Part shown: positions 1-9,765 of the stretch, one piece after another
How the letters are laid out: the number at the start of each line of letters is the position of its first letter
Position numbering within the stretch: position 1 is the first letter of the stretch
Assembly: GCA_014529385.2 (NCBI GenBank)
Contig: CM043944.1
Coordinates: forward strand, 172,362,740 to 172,426,739
DNA from: Adiantum capillus-veneris
Taxonomy: Eukaryota > Streptophyta > Polypodiopsida > Polypodiales > Pteridaceae
DNA: 64,000 bases
Direction of reading: 5' to 3'
Program-made: the position numbers and the translations under genes
Notes under the pieces: model-generated
The model's input: only the letters and a program-made list of their open reading frames with translations
Told to the model about the DNA's origin: nothing
Databases searched by the model: none

Positions 1-1150
1 TCTGATAAAGTTTGTTTATACGAAAAAGTCAAAAGTCACATCAAAATTGGTTGATAGGGTAAAAACAACAGAAACTGGATCTTAGACACAAAATTGGGCA
101 TATCTTGAGATTTTGTGATCCAAATTCAAAAACAAATTTGGCATTAGCATCTACGGGGTATAGGCAATCAACTGGCCAAGTTTTATGCCAAAATGTTGTC
201 AAACATGGTTCGTGATACAAGTACCTTTATATCATTTGGAAGTGAGATTTGAGCAGAAGATAACCGATACCATTTGGAACAAATTTTCCAAAAGGCACAA
301 TAGCAAAAAGTTACAAAAAGTTGATCAAAATAGACAAACATTAGAAACTCATCAAAATCCGCAAAGCAGTCACAAATTCCACATTTGATTTGAAAAATGT
401 GGTCCAAATCTAAAAAACGGTTTAGAAATAGCTTCAACATATAAGAACTACAACATGACCAAGTTTTATGTCAAAAGGAGGTCAAACATGGATCACGATC
501 CATGTATCTCATGAAGATTTTTATCTGAGATTTGAGTAGTAGGTAGCTAACACATAGACAAACACTTTTCCCAAAAGACTCATTGGCAAAAAGTTGTAAA
601 AAGTGGACAAAAGAGCCAAAAACAAAAGATTGTCAAAAATTATCACAGCAGACTCAAGATTTCACTTTGGTTTATCAAAACTGATCCAAATTAAGAAGGA
701 TTTTGGGGATAGGATACAAACATCATAGTCTATCCGCTCACCAAATTTCAAGCCCAAAAGTGATTAAACAGGGATCGTGATCCATGTAACTCATGTGAAT
801 TTTTAAACAAAAACTATATCAGCCTATAGTGTAGACCATTGTGAACAAACCTTCTCAAAGCAAGGTTGCCAAAAATTTCAAAAAGTGGGTCAAAAAGGCC
901 AAAAACACTTCAAAGTGAAAAATTACTAAAACAGAGCAAGGGTTTCACTGTGGCTGACTAAAACTTATCCATATCCAAAAAGATAATGGGGATAGCCTAG
1001 AAATACCTTCATCTATGAGTGGTTCAAACTTGGGGTCAAAAGCTTTCCAAACATTGATTGCGATCCATGTACCTTTTGCAAATTTTTGAACCAAAACCTA
1101 AACACCTAGCCATTGTGTTGTACATGCTATTTCTAGCTTAATTCCAGAGT
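1..1150. repeat. Diverged tandem repeat, ~283-bp period
   Basis: Related segments recur about every 283 bases. A GATCCATGTA-like motif is seen near 208 (degenerate), 494, 777 and 1058. A block of the form caaaaagttNNaaaaagtNgNtcaaaa recurs near 305, 588 and 870. Copies are heavily diverged, so this is an old array. Related pieces continue near 1570 and 1684 with irregular spacing. Such arrays are common in the non-coding internal regions of large plant LTR elements, which fits the LTR at 2745. No open frame of note lies here. Confidence 0.55.
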
Positions 1151-2182
1151 TTCATCTAATCTGAACATCAAAACCCAAGTCGAAATCCCAAGATTGTCCA
1201 AGTACTCTGACAAAGTACAAGGATTGACCTAATTTCCAATCTAGAGGTCCAAACCCAAAAAGTTTGATACCATAGCATCTACCAATCATGTTGATTCTGA
1301 TGTGATAGCTTAACATGAAATTTTCTAGATTTGTAGTGCATACACAAAGAAACATATCCCCATGTTCAATTTTGGGGAAAAAAATCAATAAATTTGAGTC
1401 AAAAGGCATCAAAACAGGTGACTAACTGAAAACTGCAGAGCAAACCCAGGGTTGGACATTTGACCTATCAAAAGAAGTCCAAATTCAAAAGGATGTGGGA
1501 TAAAAATTGTGGACATAGAGTACAACAAGCCCTCCAGAGATCAAGTCTAGATGTGGTTGAACATGAATCACAATCCATGTACCTCTACCTCAAAATTTGA
1601 TGAAAATTGGTACAGAGCCTGTGCATGACCTTGCCTAGCTATTGTCAAAATTTAAAATAAACAATTGACAAAGGAACATGGACCGTGATCCATATACCTC
1701 TCCATAGTGCAGGTTTCTGATTTGATGAGCTTGTAGATATACTTGAGAACATCTCAAGTTTGAGATAGAAATACTTCTGGAGACCAAAATACAAGTCAAA
1801 GTTCCTGTGTCATGGTCCTGAGACTGTTTTGAGTGTTGTTTCAAGTGCAGTTCACAAAAATTGCTCTAACTTTTGATAAACAACTCCAATTTGAGTCACG
1901 TATAGCTAGGAAGAAAGCTTGCAAGCAATAGGACTTTAGGGTTTTTATTTTAGAGCTATTTTTTTCAATTTTCCTAAATCCAAACGTTTAGGGTACCCAA
2001 AACCAATTTCCAGAGACCAAAGGGTGACAAAGACCTGACTTCTGAGAGACTTGACCAACGGCAAAAAGGGATAAGTTGCACTAAGCCAAGGTGTTCTTGT
2101 CCAAGGCTATCTTGAGAGTTATGAGTAAGCCTTATCTATGACAAATCATTGACCACCTAGGTTTTCCACTCAATCCAAAGAC

Positions 2183-2479
2183 ATGCAAACCAAAAGAAAT
2201 GTTGCAACACCTTTGAGAGTGAGAATCGTCGAAGACCTAGAGAAGAGGCATCCTTTGATCAACAAACCCAACATGAGATTCATCAAAATCAATGAAGCCA
2301 TGAGAGTTCTAAGGGATTACACTCATGAGGGCTTGTATAGGTTTACAAATGGGGATCAATGTACCTTCTACACATGTGTAGAACCCAATGTTGGAGAGTT
2401 GACATACCATAAGAATCTATGTGCATTCACGTATACATATGCCCGAGAAGTGCAATTTTTTATGGTAGATAAGTATTGA
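2183..2479 (+). CDS. Hypothetical 98-residue ORF, unrecognised
   Basis: This is an open frame of 98 codons from ATG to TGA with mixed composition (Arg/Lys-rich start, aromatic-rich end), not a simple-sequence frame. I recognise no domain. It lies 265 bases before a purine tract and LTR, so it may be a remnant of a retrotransposon ORF rather than a host gene. No intron signals or TATA box were matched to it. It could be chance; its length is modest for this AT-rich context. Confidence 0.25.
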   Translation: MQTKRNVATPLRVRIVEDLEKRHPLINKPNMRFIKINEAMRVLRDYTHEGLYRFTNGDQCTFYTCVEPNVGELTYHKNLCAFTYTYAREVQFFMVDKY

Positions 2480-2734
2480 CGAGATTAAAAAAAAATTGAC
2501 CCAACTAACCTATAAAGATATACATAAAAAGGTACTTCAATTTCTACTTGCTTTTGACTAAAAAAGATACCAAATCATATATCAAAGAGAATTCCACCAG
2601 GATTTTCTCCAAGACAAGAAGAGAGAAAGAGATACATCTTTGCAAGAGACCATGAATTGGTCAGATGGGTGGCTCAACCACAACAAATGAGACCAAATCA
2701 AGTGTCCAAAATCATCAAGACAAAGTACAATGGT

Positions 2735-2744
2735 TCAAGGGAGG
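2735..2744 (+). promoter_or_regulatory. Polypurine tract before LTR T
   Basis: The purine-rich string caagggagg directly precedes the TGTTGGCG start of the LTR. In LTR retroelements such a tract primes plus-strand synthesis immediately upstream of the 3' LTR. Its presence here together with a primer site after the same LTR is unusual (see findings). Confidence 0.45.
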
Positions 2745-3346
2745 TGTTGGCGAATTGGCTGAACATGCACCCACCTAGTCAGACACTTAATCGGACACCA
2801 CATTTGTATTCTATTATTTTTCCAAGCTAGTGTAGTTACATTGTGTGTAAATCTTGATTCTAGAGTAGCAGGTCAATTCCCTGAGTTGTAATTCTATCAT
2901 TACATCTATAAAGGCCCACGTGAGCCGGCCACTGGGAATTTAGAAATCCCTAGGTATAAAAGTCAATAACCTTAGTGTGAAGATAGGCTTATCTTTTGAG
3001 AAGGAAATAGCTCTATTGCACGTACGCTCAAGTGACTACGAATCTCCAACTTGTAATCATCGTAACTAATGATTGGGTAATCCGTTTTCAATTCCAAGAC
3101 TTATATCGTGTCCCTCTCTCTTTGCTCTTTCATTCAAGTGTAAGCATTGTCAATTTTGTTGAGGTTCCCAATCATTGAGTGATAGTTTGCTTGTTGAGTT
3201 GTTGCATTTGCTTGATAGGTTCACTTATTGAGATTGACAACCTCAAAGAGTCTTCATACCCCATGCGAGTCACTTCCCTGAGTATTGATATTAGGTTAGT
3301 GTCAGATAGCTATGTTACAGACGTCTGTCACAGTGACCCGCTAACA
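2745..3346 (+). mobile_element. LTR T (602 bp), TGTTGGCG...CGCTAACA
   Basis: The boundaries are a near-perfect 8-bp terminal inverted pair: TGTTGGCG at the start and CGCTAACA at the end (one mismatch). A TATA-like tataaaag lies near 2955 and a CT-rich stretch follows near 3112, as expected for a promoter-bearing LTR. A primer-site-like sequence starts one base after the end. No second copy was found in the window, so full-length partners are absent or outside. The Gypsy class is suggested by the primer site, not by coding sequence. Confidence 0.55.
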
Positions 3347-3347
3347 T

Positions 3348-3365
3348 TGGCGACATTGCTGGTGA
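3348..3365 (+). promoter_or_regulatory. Primer-binding-site-like sequence after LTR T
   Basis: The sequence TGGCGACATTGCTGGTGA resembles the TGGCGCCGTTGCCGGGGA primer site (tRNA-Asp type) of many plant Gypsy elements, with several mismatches. It starts one base after the LTR end, the normal position. The mismatches suggest age or a different tRNA. Confidence 0.45.
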
Positions 3366-3796
3366 ATGATCCTTAGATGGTGAGTGACCTGGTGCATATT
3401 TAGAGCATTATTTTTTGAAGATTTGTCTTTCCATTCCATTTATACCTTAGCAGTGAGGTAGTATTTAGTGCTTGGTAGAGTTTAGAAGTCGGGGACTTGA
3501 TAAATCTATTCTCGAGAGGCGTTAGCAGACTCTCTAGAAGCAATCTGGTTCTACCATATACATGTGGTAGTGATGTGTGTGAACACACTTAGGACCGCCG
3601 GGGCATTTTTTCCCTCTTTAAGAGGTTTTTTCCCCCGTGCATTGTATATACGCCCATCATTCTAGGGCTATCTTTTTTTTTCCATTGCACACTAAGTAAA
3701 ACACTCTTAGTTGTGTGCCTTGATTGTCATAATAATCAATATCTAATTCTCCTAAATGATTTTCTCATGTTGAACTGATCATTTAATATGGGGAAG
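3366..3796 (+). other. Leader after LTR T / flank of C2, no gene seen
   Basis: No open frame or domain is seen. Bases 3595-3690 hold runs such as ggggcattttttccctc, and a pyrimidine-rich stretch near 3671. The last ~70 bases, read on the minus strand, match the sequence just beyond the other family C LTR (18845-18905; shared blocks atgagaaaatcattt and ttagatatt). The same sequence therefore abuts both C LTRs. Confidence 0.4.
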
Positions 3797-3852
3797 TGTC
3801 AGGGGAGAAAAAGCTAGAATATTGGTTAAGCTAGCAGGCCGGCCACAGTAGG

Positions 3853-4099
3853 TGTGAGTGCGCGGATGCGGTGCGCGTGTGCAGAGAGTGCGAAGGGGAG
3901 AGAGGGAGAGAGAGAGAGAGCACGACACAGTATGTGGGGTGGAGCTCCCAAATCTCACAGTGTGAGCATCATGTGAGAATGTGAGTGAGAGCTCCTTATT
4001 CTTTGTATGTATAAAGAATAAGGAGATAAATGTGGGCGGTCGGACACTGGTCGGCGGACACGGGTAAAGCACGGTGAGGCACACCACCTTTACCTAACA
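3853..4099 (-). repeat. Copia 3' LTR (247 bp)
   Basis: It is bounded by TGTGAG on the plus strand and CTAACA at the other end (TGTTAG...CTCACA in element sense). It is nearly identical to 7629-7871 and 7884-8126. A purine tract in element sense (agtgggaga, plus 4100-4109) lies just inside. It carries a TATA-like tataaag and a (GA)-rich stretch. Confidence 0.85.
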
Positions 4100-4184
4100 T
4101 TCTCCCACTAAAGGCTGTGTGCCGATAACTGGCGAGAAGACTAGCCTACAACTAGTATATACAAGAGGTGAGAGAAGATGACTC

Positions 4185-5158
4185 TCAACCTATGCCCACT
4201 GGCTCACTCTGTAACCGCTCTAGTGTGGATGCAACATGCATACCACTACGGCTAGAGCTACGATGACACTCCTGATGCAGGTATCGAGTGACGACCTGCA
4301 TGGCTCCACAATGCACAATGCCAGTGTCAGTCATCGCACGACTGACAACTCCCACTGCAAATGCACCAACCGCATAAGCAAGATCAGGTCTCGAAACCAA
4401 AAGGTCAGACATGAGAGACCCGAAAGCCGACAAAACATACACTATGTGTGGCAACCTATCCCTGTCAGCAACCTCAGTGCCACATGCATCCTCATCAGGA
4501 ACCACCTGACTATGCATCAGCATGTCAGCATCCTCTGGCAAAGGCATATCTGCTGAGAATGATTGCAAAACTGAAAAATCAGCACCACTGCAATCACACA
4601 CGGCTGTCTGAAGGACGATGTCACCCTCAAACGTATCAGATGCATCATAAAACAATGCATCGGTCTCTGGCTCAACCGATGTCATCTCAACGGATGACTG
4701 ACCAAGGTGTGCATCCCCAGAGATACCACTGTCTGCGTGAACGTCACCACAAGACAGATGCACAATCTGCTGTGTCTCACAAGAGCCTGCCTGCTCTAAT
4801 TGCATAACCTCAGTAGACACACACACAACTGTCTCACTGCTCTGCTGACACAAAGGAAAGGCAAGGCAGCATGCAACCCACTAGCAAAGGAAACCCGTCT
4901 CTGCTGTCTACATGGCTGCAACAATGTCACAAAGATAGTGCCATCTCTCACGTGACTAACATGCATCGGATATGTGCTATCAACACTAGCACCTTTAGCT
5001 AAAACAAGTTGTCCACGATGCAAACTAAAACCATGCTCATCTAGCACAACATGGCACCCACTGTCTCTCAACTGACTCACGGAGACCAAACTCCGAGTCA
5101 AACTCGGCACATGGCGAACATGCCTCAGCACTAGCATTGCTCCACTCGGCAATGACAT
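4185..5158 (-). pseudogene. Copia pol remnant: protease end joined to RT end
   Basis: Two overlapping minus frames carry pol pieces. In 4796-5158 the segment with LVSVSQLRDSGCHV is the typical end of a Copia aspartic protease. In 4185-4853 the segment SRPDLAYAVG and following residues matches the conserved end of Copia reverse transcriptase (usual form TRPDIAYAVG). Integrase, the RT catalytic core with its YVDD box, and RNase H are absent. The acidic stretch before the RT end does not resemble a known domain. A large internal deletion best explains this; the two pieces are also out of frame. Confidence 0.7.
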
Positions 5159-5296
5159 CCGAACATCTCATGCACCAACAATGTCATGGACTGAACCATC
5201 AATCAAGCGCACATATCCAAGCAAACCACTAGCATGCGAGAAAAAGTACTTGCGTCTCGGCGAGACGTGAAATGAAGCATCAGTATCTAGCATCCA

Positions 5297-5746
5297 CTAT
5301 GAAGGTAATGTGCCATCGCATGACATGAGAACCTCAGGAGTAAACATGGAAGCAAGAACGACCTCACCGTCGTGTGTAGCCTCATACACAACATCTGCCT
5401 CCGATGTAGTCAAAGCTGAAGCATCCAACCTGTACTGACGTTTGCGCTGTCGCATCCTGCGAAAACAACGCCTCTGAATGTGCCATGTGTGTCCACAATG
5501 CCAACATGTGTGTAGTCTCCGTCTCTGAGACCTACATCTCGCTCTAGGCACATCTCTGGACTGTGAGGTGCCATATCTCTGACACAACAACTGCCATAAA
5601 TCTCTAAATGTACGTGCATGCATAACTATGCAATAGACTGACTCTACTAGGCTCAACATAATTGTCGACCGCGCTAGTGCATCCAAGTCCTCCCACGCAC
5701 TGTCATACATGGACTCTGGCCTCGCATCCTTGCCCTGCAGTGGCAA
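5297..5746 (-). pseudogene. Copia gag fragment with CCHC zinc knuckle
   Basis: A 149-residue frame. Residues ~18-60 resemble the UBN2 gag domain of Copia (A-W-x-D-L-D ... T-I-M-L-S-L ... L-W-Q-L-L). Residues ~81-94 form a perfect C-x2-C-x4-H-x4-C knuckle (CWHCGHTWHIQRRC), which binds RNA in the capsid. The frame is shorter than normal Copia gag (about 250-300 residues), so the start of gag is lost or frameshifted. It lies upstream of the protease piece in element sense, the normal order. Confidence 0.7.
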
Positions 5747-5749
5747 TGC

Positions 5750-7612
5750 CTAGCCCAAACAAGTCAATGCATCAAGCATATGCGAGCTCCACCAAGCAAA
5801 ATTTGACCCATCAAATCTCGTAACAAAGAGCTCAAACTCTGACGTGCGTACTGCCATGTCTGGCAACCTGTACAACCAAAGAGCAGTAAAACCAATCCAA
5901 AAAACTGTCGGCAACTACACAATTGAGACGGAACCAAAAAAGCAAGTGCGGAATAGCTCGATGCACAAAGTACGCAGAAGGTCTCCCACTAGAACCACAA
6001 TCTGCGGGCGAAAGAGATGGATGCAGAATACAGGTCGCAATCCAAATTGCCAAACACTATGGAAAACAATGCTCGAGATAACAAAACTCTCCCACCCGAG
6101 AGCAAACCACTGTCTCAAGCAAAGAAGGTGACCAAGAGGTCAAGCGCACTAGCCTCTACAATAGGCATACATATCTGGCAAAATTTCGACAAAGTCTCCT
6201 CTGTAACTGGAGCAAAAACTCAACAGTAAATCGCAATGGAGACAACAACAAATGCCCAAATGGCCAATCGGGAATGTACTCGTCCGGAATCACCTCACAA
6301 AGTCATACACAGAGCCAAACCGCTCTAGCTAGAGTATCACTCAACGGCGCTACAAATGACATACATATGTGAGTGAAAAACTGCTGCCAAAATGTGTCAA
6401 TGAATGACCAATGTGCCAGATAACCATAGCATACACAAATCCTCACTCCTACGAGAGTGGGTACAAGAACACCAAACTGTGTCCAAACTGACAAAACCTG
6501 TCAATGTGAGAGCCAAGCTCGATCACAAACTATGGCGAGTAATCTCCAACCACTATCCCACAAAAGCATACACAAAGCAAAAGCTCAAGACACCTGCTAT
6601 GTCGAAACCAATATGCAAGCCAAAACACTACAGAAGATGTCCTCAACTGCAAATGGCAACACCTGTGGGAGTACTAGACTCAACCTGTAGCCGGGAGTCA
6701 AAACTGGAAGCTCCAAATGGCTGAGCACACACGGCTCAAGACCAAAAAAGCAGAGCAAAACATGCTCGCAATGCACCACCAAAAAGGGAAAACACTGCAC
6801 GCAAATCCTGAGTGCTACAAGCAATCGCAATCTCGATCGCACAAACAATGCGCATAAAACTCCTGGGAAAATTTCGCCAGAGTTTTGTCAGTAAAACGGC
6901 CACAAAACCAGTAACCAAATTGACTGCACGCTCAAAACCATGAGCAACCAAAGCTCATCAAAACACACTCCAAATGCATGCACTAATCTCCACACTTTGC
7001 ATACATCATTGCAAACACCTACAAATCTAGTACACAAATATCTGCTCTACCTGTGACTGCCAAAAAACATGCTCGAGGCATACATTGCCGAGCTCAAAAT
7101 GCAATCACATTAGTCTCCCTGAGCATCAAACCACATAAGGCATACATCGTATCCTCCCACTTGTGAGGAAACTTGCAGCAAATATCACTCTCACATTTGA
7201 GAGCAAACCATGTGTGGAATCCTCGACACACAATAAACAACTGCTGCTGCAAAAAATTCAGCGTTCAGAATTTTAAAATTCTGATATGTCGAGCGCGTCC
7301 GGAGCGTGCCAAAACCCCAAGGTAGACTCTTGGATCACATGTATCTGAGTTCGGGTGTGAAAGCTATGCCAAAAACCTACGTTTCGGCCCAAAAACGCAG
7401 CATAAACTGCCAAAAGAGGGCTAAAAAATGCATCTCCTCAGCCGTAGCTCGAATGAAGTTTTTGATGGCTCGAATGGCTTCAAACGGGGGGTTAACCACT
7501 AGAACGCATGGTGGAAACGCTCTCGAAAAGCTGAATTTGCCGATGCCGAAGTCGAAACCCTGTTTGCACTCTTGAAAGTGTGCACGCGCGGAAGCGATTT
7601 CGGGAATGAAAC
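5750..7612 (-). other. Long non-coding leader of the Copia element
   Basis: About 1.9 kb separates the primer site from the gag fragment, far longer than a usual Copia leader. I see no domain and no long frame on the minus strand. The sequence is not an obvious simple repeat. It may be captured DNA or decayed gag. Confidence 0.5.
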
Positions 7613-7626
7613 CAACTCTGATACCA
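7613..7626 (-). promoter_or_regulatory. Primer-binding site, Met-tRNA type
   Basis: In element sense the sequence TGGTATCAGAGTTG starts two bases after the inner 5' LTR. TGGTATCAGAGC is the usual plant Copia site that pairs with initiator Met-tRNA. Confidence 0.8.
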
Positions 7627-7628
7627 GT

Positions 7629-7871
7629 TGTGAGTGCGCGGATGCGGTGCGCGTGCGTAGAGAGTGCAAAGGGGAGAGAGGGAGAGAGAGAGCACGACAC
7701 AGTATGTGGGGTGGAGCTCCCAAATCTCACAGTGTGAGCACCATGTGAGAATGTGAGTGAGAGCTCCTTATTCTTTGTATGTATAAAGAATAAGGAGATA
7801 AATGTGGGCGGCCGGACACTGGTCGGCGGACACGGGTAAAGCACGGTGAGGCACACCGCCTTTACCTAACA
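7629..7871 (-). repeat. Copia inner 5' LTR (243 bp)
   Basis: It is nearly identical to the outer LTR at 7884-8126 and to the 3' LTR. The primer site is adjacent on its inner side. Only 12 bases (7872-7883, tttggtatctgt) separate it from the outer LTR. Confidence 0.85.
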
Positions 7872-7883
7872 TTTGGTATCTGT

Positions 7884-8126
7884 TGTGAGTGCGTGGATGC
7901 GGTGCGCGTGCGCAAAGAGTACGAAGGGGAGAGAGGGAGAGAGAGAGCACGACACAGTATGTGGGGTGGAGCTCCCAAATCTCACAGTGTGAGCACCATG
8001 TGAGAATGTGAGTGAGAGCTGCTTATTCTTTGTATGTATAAAGAATAAGGAGATAAATGTGGGCGGCCGGACACTGGTCGGCAGACACGGGTAAAGCACG
8101 GTGAGGCACACCGCCTTTACCTAACA
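7884..8126 (-). repeat. Copia outer 5' LTR (243 bp), tandem duplicate
   Basis: This third LTR copy is at the outer right edge and directly abuts the GTAGG target duplication. Because the duplication lies outside it, the tandem pair was probably present at integration, or arose by later unequal exchange between elements sharing the same flank. Confidence 0.85.
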
Positions 8127-8362
8127 GTAGGGATCCAAAGGGGGGGGGGCATCTGCAAAAGAGCCATGTGCAATAATGGGCTTAAAAGACCCTAAGGTTC
8201 AGCCCATTAAGACTTCCAAAATGCTAAGGTTCCAAAATTCAAAGGTTGTGTCCAAAGGTCAAACTTTGGGGAAATTGGATGCTTTGTGTGTGCCCCAAAA
8301 GTCTTTAGCAATCCCTACATAGGAGGGGGCGAGCCTTGCTTGTAGGGGATGAGAGAGAAAGT

Positions 8363-8390
8363 CACACACACACACACACACACACACACA
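8363..8390. repeat. (CA)n microsatellite
   Basis: About 14 CA units inside the C2 LTR. The C1 LTR has a related but shorter acacacac stretch at the equivalent place (near 18355). Confidence 0.9.
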
Positions 8391-9582
8391 AGCTCCCTTT
8401 ACACAAAGGGAATGAGGGACACATGTCAACTCCCTAGCCCATATGCCCACAAGGTGTACCCAATTCCTATTGGATGGCCTTGGAGGTGGACCAATGAGAA
8501 TTAGGCTAGAGTAAATCTAGTTTAATTAATTTAAAAACACTTAATAAAAGAACCAGTGAGAATTAAGCCCTCTAGAAGACTATTGGACAGTCTCCCAAGG
8601 GGTCCAATGAGCATTCAGCAGCCCAATGGCTTGCCTGATTCCTATTGGCCAGGAGGCAAAGGGGTCCAATGAGAGTTTAGTTGAATTATTAAATTACCTA
8701 AAGCTCTCACAAAAGGGGAAAGGGGGACAAATGTCAGAAGGCTATCACTTATGCGGCTTAATTGTAATTGGCTAGCCCTAGGGAGGTCCAATGAGAGGGT
8801 AGCATGAGCAAATAGCAAGAGGGGTCGACCAAGAGAGAGAGGGGACTGATTTTTGCAAGGCATTATCACACACACACTCACACAATCTCATGTGTGAAGT
8901 AAAGAAGACTCTCTCTCCTTCTCAAGCTTTAATGGAAAGCTTATCACCTACTCCAAGCTTGTGAGAAGGGAGGCCTACACCAACAACTCTTGGCTTTGTG
9001 ATGCAAATCCAACCAAGAGCCAAGCTTCAATGCATGCTCATCTCCTCTACCATGATAATTACTAAGCTAACCTATGCTAATATGAGTGATTATGTGAGGA
9101 GATGTACATCTTTCTCGTAAGAATACTCCTTCTTCCTCTCAATCTACTCTCATACCCCGCTAGCTCTCACCATCTTCGAAGGTGTGTGAGGTCTTGGGTC
9201 TGAGACCGGAGACAATTGATGTTGTGGTTGATAAGTGTTTTGCTTGGTGCATGAAGCTTTCATCTTCATTGCACTAGCTAGTCTTGAAGTAACACAAAGG
9301 ATTGTATTGTACAATGTCTCTCTTGATGGGAGAAACCATAATACAAAGCCTTTTGGAGGGGGGACTGGCTCCATGTAAATCCGGTCCTCAACTGTTGTCA
9401 ATAGCTTAATTTCTCTCTCTTTTGAAAGTATTGTTCATGCTATCTAACTAGGTGTTATGCTTTTTGTTGCTCTCTCCACCCAAGCACTCTTGTAATTCTC
9501 ATTAGGAATCTATTCTAATGAAATGCCCACTATGTTCATGCTAATTTCCGCTACACAAGTTTTTAGGCCATTAAATCTTACA

Positions 9583-9655
9583 TTGGTATCAGAGCACAAG
9601 GTTTCTCTTTTCTTGCTCAAGAAGAGAGGTCCTCAAGCTAGCTATAAATGGTTGG
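9583..9655 (+). promoter_or_regulatory. C2 primer site and leader
   Basis: The sequence ttggtatcagagcacaagg follows the LTR end directly and pairs with Met-tRNA. The next ~55 bases (with tttctc, ttcttg and aagaagagaggtcct blocks) match the C1 leader on the minus strand (17416 leftward). Similarity ends near 9655, so the rest of C2 is gone or replaced. Confidence 0.7.
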
Positions 9656-9765
9656 TATTATTAATTGCCGGGACATACTTGAGTACACCTCAAATCTCAA
9701 GTTTAAGCTAAAAATACCTTTAAGAGACCAAGATACAAGCCAAAGTTCCTGTCTTATGACAATTA

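Larger units (their letters stand above)
1151..2744 (+). other. Degenerate 3' internal region of an LTR element
   Basis: No recognisable polyprotein domain is visible. The stretch 1733-1830 is similar to 9660-9755 (shared ctcaagttt, gagaccaa, atacaag and caaagttcctgt blocks), so it is dispersed repeat DNA. The region ends in a purine-rich tract directly before the LTR at 2745, which suggests it is the 3' internal part of the element owning that LTR. Parentage is inferred from position only. Confidence 0.4.
3853..8126 (-). mobile_element. Complete non-autonomous Ty1/Copia element with three LTRs
   Basis: The element reads on the minus strand. Its 5' side (right) carries two tandem LTRs and its 3' side (left) one. 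A 5-bp target duplication GTAGG flanks it at 3848-3852 and 8127-8131, so the 4274-bp unit inserted as a whole. Internally there is a Met-tRNA primer site, a long non-coding leader, a gag fragment with zinc knuckle, a protease fragment, then a jump to the C-terminal part of reverse transcriptase and a purine tract. Integrase, most of RT and RNase H are missing, so movement would need another element's enzymes. It sits inside the C2 LTR and is younger than that LTR. Confidence 0.85.
3797..9582 (+). mobile_element. Gypsy C2 LTR, split by a Copia insertion
   Basis: The LTR occupies 3797-3852 and 8132-9582; the Copia element and one TSD copy lie between. It is the plus-strand counterpart of the minus-strand LTR at 17417-18844. 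Shared blocks include the cttgatgggagaaacc / aaatccggtcctcaac region (9328-9395 versus 17600-17690) and the gagggggcgagcc region near 8325. It starts TGTCAGGGGAG and ends CTTACA just before a Met-tRNA primer site. Without the insert it is about 1.5 kb, close to the 1428 bp of the C1 LTR. The 5' boundary is less certain than the 3' one. Confidence 0.6.

Noticed and set aside
7377-8111. Minus-strand frames starting MCLTVLYPCPPTS
   Set aside because: They are LTR sequence read through. The same frame appears in each LTR copy (also 3779-4087) and has no domain.
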